Shown here: piece after piece, positions 6,959 through 9,899 of the stretch | Numbering within the stretch: the first letter of the stretch is position 1 | How the letters are laid out: the number at the start of each line of letters is the position of its first letter | Origin: JBOGGN01 sp050744165 | GTDB lineage: Bacteria > Actinomycetota > Acidimicrobiia > Acidimicrobiales > Palsa-688 | Length of the DNA: 9,899 nt | Assembly: GCA_050744165.1 (NCBI GenBank) | Contig: JBOGGN010000251.1 | Span: forward strand, 1 to 9,899 | Reading direction: 5' to 3' | Translations under genes and position numbers: made by a program | Notes under the pieces: generated by a model | The model's database searches: none | Seen by the model: only the letters and a program-made list of their open reading frames with translations | What the model was told of the DNA's origin: nothing

Positions 6959-7540
6959 ATGCGGAGAACGCGGAAAACACTGGCGATGCTGGGCCTGCTG
7001 GGGTTGCTGGCGGCCGCCGGCTGCGGATCGTCGACGAAATCGTCGACATCGTCAGCGTCAGCGTCATCGACACCCACATCGACGACGGCGTCGGCATCGG
7101 GATCCCAGAGCACCGCGTCGGGGGCCAACCCGTTCACCATCGGGCCGGTTCCCGCGGTCACCGGTGGCACCGATCTGACCAAGGAGCCCAAGGTGGCGGC
7201 CGGTACCGGTACCGTCCCGACCACCTTGACGGGCCAGGACCTGGTGACGGGCACCGGCGCCATGCCGAGCGCCTCGTCCACCGTCAAGGTCCAGTACGTG
7301 GGGGTCCTGTACGCAACCGGTATGGTCTTCGACGCCTCCTGGACCGACCAGGGGCCGGCAAGCTTCCCGCTCAGCGGCGTGGTTCCCGGGTTCAGAGACG
7401 CCATCCTCGGTATGAAGGTCGGCGGTCGTCGCGAGGTGGTCATCCCTCCGGACCTCGGGTATGGCGCCGCCGGGTCACCGCCGGTGATCCCGCCCAACGC
7501 CACCTTGGTGTTCGTGATCGACCTGCTGAGCGTCTCGTAG
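6959..7540 (+). CDS. FKBP-type peptidyl-prolyl isomerase, probable lipoprotein
   Basis: The product is 193 residues. It begins with a lipoprotein signal peptide: RRTRK, the hydrophobic stretch TLAMLGLLGLL, then AAGC with the lipidated cysteine at 22. A Ser/Thr/Ala-rich linker (about 23-58) would hold the catalytic domain away from the membrane. The FKBP domain (about 95-193) has the pocket residues in order: Y113 (VQYVG), F124-D125 (MVFDAS), V141-V142 and F145 (SGVVPGF), Y168 (DLGYG) and F185 (LVFVIDLL). Phe replaces the Trp of human FKBP12 at the pocket floor, a substitution seen in other bacterial members. It should catalyse cis-trans isomerisation of Xaa-Pro bonds and help proteins fold outside the membrane. 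The gene diverges from the secreted GH16 gene and converges on the NRAMP gene with a 19-base gap and no obvious hairpin. TCG codon repeats in the linker DNA are the only compositional oddity. Confidence 0.92.
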   Translation: MRRTRKTLAMLGLLGLLAAAGCGSSTKSSTSSASASSTPTSTTASASGSQSTASGANPFTIGPVPAVTGGTDLTKEPKVAAGTGTVPTTLTGQDLVTGTGAMPSASSTVKVQYVGVLYATGMVFDASWTDQGPASFPLSGVVPGFRDAILGMKVGGRREVVIPPDLGYGAAGSPPVIPPNATLVFVIDLLSVS

Positions 7541-7559
7541 TCGCGGCCCGAGCCGGCGG

Positions 7560-8939
7560 TCAGCTCCCGATGCCGATCCAGGGCAGGACGGTCTGGATGA
7601 CGACGATGGCCGACATGGCGCTGACGGAGACGACGGCCGCGGTGGCGACGACACGGAAGACCCGCCCGTTGACGGCGTCGCCGAGCACGCTGCGGCGGTT
7701 GGCCAGGATCAGGATGAACACCAGGATCACCGGAGTGATGATCCCGTTGAGCACCTGGGTGTTGATCAGCAGGCTGATCAGGTTGCCGCCGAGCAGGGCG
7801 ACGCCGGCCCCGATCACCACCTGGCCGGTGAACAGGGAAAGAAACAACGGTGCCTGGGCAAACCGCCTCGACACCGACCGTTCCACCCCGATGGCCTCGG
7901 ACACGGCGTAGGCCGTCGAGAGGGGGACGACGGCCGCGGCCAGGGCCGAGGCGCCGAAGAGACCGAAGGCGAAGAGCTGCTCGGCGAAGCGCCCGGCCAC
8001 CGGGCGCAGGGCGTCGGCCGCCTGCTTGGCCGAGGTCAGCGGCCCCTTGCCGCCGATGGCGGCCCCGGTGGCGATGATGATGAACACCGAGATGAGGTCC
8101 CCGAAGATGGCGCCGCCGATCGAGTCCAGCTTCTCGTAGCCCCACTCCTCGGGGCCGATGCCCTTGTCGGCCACGGCGGCGGCCACGTACAGCTGCATGT
8201 ACGGCGTGATCGTGGTCCCGATCAGGGCCACCCCGAGCAGGATGAAGTCCCTGCTGGCCAGCAGGTGGGGCAGGGCGGTCGAGCTGAGTGCGTTGCCCCA
8301 GTCGGGGTGGCCGAGGAATGCGGCCAGCGGGTAGGCGAAGAACACTAGCGACAGCACCAGAAAGATGCGCTCCGCGTAGCGGTAGGAGCCGAACAGGACC
8401 AGCGCCCAGATGGCGATGGCTGCGATGGGGATGGACAGGTAGCGACTGACGCCGAGCAGTTCCAGGGCGGCGCCGATGCCCGCGAACTCCGAGACCACCA
8501 GGCCGACGTTGGCCACCACCAGGCACAGGAGGGCGAACGCCGAGGTGCGCAGCGTGAACTCCTCGCGGATCAGCGCCGCCAGCCCCTTGCCGGTGAAGGC
8601 GCCGAGGCGGGCGGCCATCTCCTGGACGACCACCAGGCCGACGGTGACCAGGACCATGAAGAACAGCGTCCGGTAGCGGTACTGGGCCCCGGCGGAGGCG
8701 TAGGTGACGATGCCGCCGGCGTCGTTGCCGGCGTTGGCGGCGATAATGCCGGGGCCCGCCCAGGCCAGATAGGTGAGGAACCGGCGGCCTCGGGACATGG
8801 GCGGGCGCAGGGTGGCGGGACCCGCCCGGTCGCCCGATGCAGTCGGCGTCCCGGCCTCACCTCCGGCCTCACCTCCGGCCTCGCCTCCGGCCGGGTGTTC
8901 GGGGTCGGTCGCCCCCTGCGGACCGGTGGCGGCAGTCAC
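7560..8939 (-). CDS. NRAMP/SLC11-family divalent metal transporter, probable Mg2+-type (NRMT-like)
   Basis: The product is 459 residues with about 11 hydrophobic segments, matching the NRAMP fold. TM1 reads GPGIIAANAGNDAGG: the usual DPGN metal motif is D73-A-G-G76 here. TM6 reads GTTITPYMQLY: the usual MPH is T245-P-Y247. The soft Met ligand that favours Mn/Fe, and the Asn of TM1, are therefore missing. From memory, such changes mark the NRAMP-related magnesium transporters (NRMT) described in Eggerthella lenta, so Mg2+ uptake is the best guess; Mn2+ or an unknown substrate remains possible. I chose GTG 8939 because it overlaps the upstream TGA as GTGA. This gives a hydrophilic 47-residue N-terminal tail containing GGEA repeats. 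A later ATG (8798) gives a tail-free protein but has no visible ribosome binding site. The frame stays open upstream to 9029, but that part lies inside the preceding gene. The stop is TGA at 7560. Confidence 0.9.
   Translation of the reverse strand: MTAATGPQGATDPEHPAGGEAGGEAGGEAGTPTASGDRAGPATLRPPMSRGRRFLTYLAWAGPGIIAANAGNDAGGIVTYASAGAQYRYRTLFFMVLVTVGLVVVQEMAARLGAFTGKGLAALIREEFTLRTSAFALLCLVVANVGLVVSEFAGIGAALELLGVSRYLSIPIAAIAIWALVLFGSYRYAERIFLVLSLVFFAYPLAAFLGHPDWGNALSSTALPHLLASRDFILLGVALIGTTITPYMQLYVAAAVADKGIGPEEWGYEKLDSIGGAIFGDLISVFIIIATGAAIGGKGPLTSAKQAADALRPVAGRFAEQLFAFGLFGASALAAAVVPLSTAYAVSEAIGVERSVSRRFAQAPLFLSLFTGQVVIGAGVALLGGNLISLLINTQVLNGIITPVILVFILILANRRSVLGDAVNGRVFRVVATAAVVSVSAMSAIVVIQTVLPWIGIGS
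8851..8892 (-). repeat. 12-base coding minisatellite (Gly-Gly-Glu-Ala repeats)
   Basis: On the plus strand the unit ccggcctcacct occurs at 8851-8862 and 8863-8874, then as ccggcctcgcct at 8875-8886, with a partial unit ccggcc at 8887-8892. On the minus strand it encodes three GGEA repeats in the N-terminal tail of the NRAMP protein. The unit is a multiple of three, so copy-number change would keep the frame. Confidence 0.9.
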
Positions 8940-9899
8940 GACAACAGCCGCGGGAAGTGGAAGCGGCCCCGCTCGGGCAGGAGGGCGTCGATGACGTCGT
9001 CGGCCAGGATGCGCCCGACGGGACGCCACTCCTCGTCGACCACCACGACCGAGGAGCGACGGGATTCGGTCAGCTGGGAGGCCACCTCCCGCAACTCGGC
9101 GTCGAGAGGGACGGTGACCGGCTCCGCCTCTTCCAGCAGGTCGGCCATCAGCTGGTGATCGAGGGCGATGGCCAGGTCGTACAGGCTGATGTCGTCCACG
9201 TAGCGCTCGGACTCGTCGACAACCGCCACCGCGTCGATGTCGCCCTGGTGCTCGCTCTCCTGGCGGAGGCAGTCCCGGACCTGGGCCACGGTCTGGTCGA
9301 GGGTCGCAGTGACCAAGTTGGTGGTCATGAACCCACCGGCGGTGTCCTCTCGATACTCGAGAAGCTCCTGGAGCTCCTCGCGCTGCTCGTCGTCCATGTG
9401 GTCGAGGAGCTCTTCCCGGTCGCTCTCGTCCATCTCCCGAAGGGCGTCGACCGCCTCGTCGGGCTCCATGTTGGCGACCAGCTCGGCGGCTTGTTGCGGC
9501 GGGGTTTCCCGCAGCAGTGCGCTCAACTCCTCGGGGTCCATCTCCTCGAGGGCGTCGGCCGCGGCCTCCGGCTCGAGGCTGGCGAGCAGCTCCTGGCGGC
9601 CCTCGCGGCCCAGGTCCTCCAGCAGGTCCGCCAGCTCGCCAGGGCGCAGCCGCTGCAGCCCCTGGTTGGACTCGCGGAGCGCGACCTGGCGCACCTGCCC
9701 CGAGAAGGGCTGGATGTTCGACCAGTCGATGACCCGCTCAGGTGTCGGCCGGCCCCGCCAGCGCTTGGGCCCGAGGCGGCGCAGCAGGGTCTGCATGCTG
9801 ACGTCGGCGCCTACCAGGCGGAGCACGCTAGCTGGACCCGGCGGGCCTGGACTGGTGGGCGCCGCGGTGGCCGGCCCCGGCATCCAGGCCAAGTACAGG
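8936..9899 (-). CDS. MgtE-N domain and CBS-pair protein, Mg2+ sensor-like (5' end outside window)
   Basis: About 320 C-terminal residues are visible, and the frame is open to the window edge. Counting from the TTG codon at 9892, residues about 51-63 (PERVIDWSNIQPF) resemble the end of a PRC-barrel segment. An acidic helical MgtE N domain follows at about 75-185, with the paired-helix repeats EPEAAADALEEMDPEE and EPDEAVDALREMDESD. Next is EDTAGGFMTT, the hallmark junction into CBS1 (about 187-250), then CBS2 (about 256-305). In MgtE channels these two domains form the cytosolic Mg2+ sensor that closes the pore. Here the protein ends right after CBS2 (…FHFPRLLS), with no transmembrane domain. 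It is therefore a soluble, detached sensor rather than a MgtE channel. Its TGA overlaps the GTG of the NRAMP gene, so the two are translated together and probably act together. Similar PRC/MgtE-N/CBS proteins occur in other actinobacteria. The true start is beyond the window; TTG 9892 is not convincing. Confidence 0.88.
   Translation of the reverse strand, partial: LYLAWMPGPATAAPTSPGPPGPASVLRLVGADVSMQTLLRRLGPKRWRGRPTPERVIDWSNIQPFSGQVRQVALRESNQGLQRLRPGELADLLEDLGREGRQELLASLEPEAAADALEEMDPEELSALLRETPPQQAAELVANMEPDEAVDALREMDESDREELLDHMDDEQREELQELLEYREDTAGGFMTTNLVTATLDQTVAQVRDCLRQESEHQGDIDAVAVVDESERYVDDISLYDLAIALDHQLMADLLEEAEPVTVPLDAELREVASQLTESRRSSVVVVDEEWRPVGRILADDVIDALLPERGRFHFPRLLS

Noticed and set aside
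7020..7105. TCG/GAC-rich repetitive stretch that looked like a possible repeat array
   Set aside because: It is explained by Ser/Thr/Ala codons of the lipoprotein linker; there are no regular units or spacers.
7201..7214. 14-base perfect palindrome CGGTACCGGTACCG
   Set aside because: It lies inside the FKBP gene and encodes part of a Gly/Thr-rich segment. It has no flanking regulatory context and is probably a codon-choice coincidence.
6943..8526. Minus-strand open frame of 527 codons covering the FKBP gene and part of the NRAMP gene
   Set aside because: Shadow of two well-supported genes; the translation has no recognisable fold.
8940..9029. Upstream extension of the NRAMP frame into the sensor gene
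   Set aside because: The extra 30 residues are Arg/Pro-rich shadow sequence inside the MgtE-N/CBS gene. The GTGA overlap gives a better start.

Overview
The window is about 9.9 kb of high-GC DNA, and all its genes look chromosomal and bacterial. GC-rich third positions, GTG starts, tight gene packing, a FtsE that matches the actinobacterial form from end to end, and the order secA-prfB-ftsE-ftsX all point to an actinobacterium. I suspect a deep-branching class such as Acidimicrobiia, but the sequence does not prove it. I see no phage, insertion sequence, CRISPR array, tRNA or rRNA.

Region 1 (1-5777, plus strand) is a housekeeping run. It holds the 3' part of secA (preprotein translocase motor), prfB (release factor 2, with no programmed frameshift), ftsE and ftsX (the division ABC complex that controls cell-wall hydrolases), and then a GH15 alpha-glucosidase/trehalase-type enzyme. 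The GH15 gene starts at a GTG only 17 bases after the ftsX stop. Gaps are 6 bases (secA/prfB), 154 bases (prfB/ftsE, which may hold a promoter), 0 bases (ftsE/ftsX) and 17 bases (ftsX/GH15).

Region 2 (5778-5980) is a 203-base spacer between converging genes. It contains nested direct repeats and a strong hairpin that probably ends transcription.

Region 3 (5981-7540) is a divergent pair: a secreted GH16 beta-glucanase-like enzyme on the minus strand and an FKBP-type prolyl isomerase lipoprotein on the plus strand. They are separated by 72 bases. In that spacer both genes have a -10-like hexamer almost touching the start codon, which suggests leaderless or near-leaderless mRNAs.

Region 4 (7560-9899, minus strand) is a two-gene operon. 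First comes a protein with a MgtE-type N domain and two CBS domains but no visible membrane part; its 5' end lies outside the window. Its stop codon overlaps, as GTGA, the start of an NRAMP/SLC11-family transporter. The transporter lacks the usual DPGN and MPH metal-site motifs and has DAGG and TPY instead. Together these suggest a split magnesium-uptake module: an NRAMP-related pore plus a detached MgtE-like Mg2+ sensor. This is the most interesting system in the window. The rest is mostly ordinary, with some notable local details.
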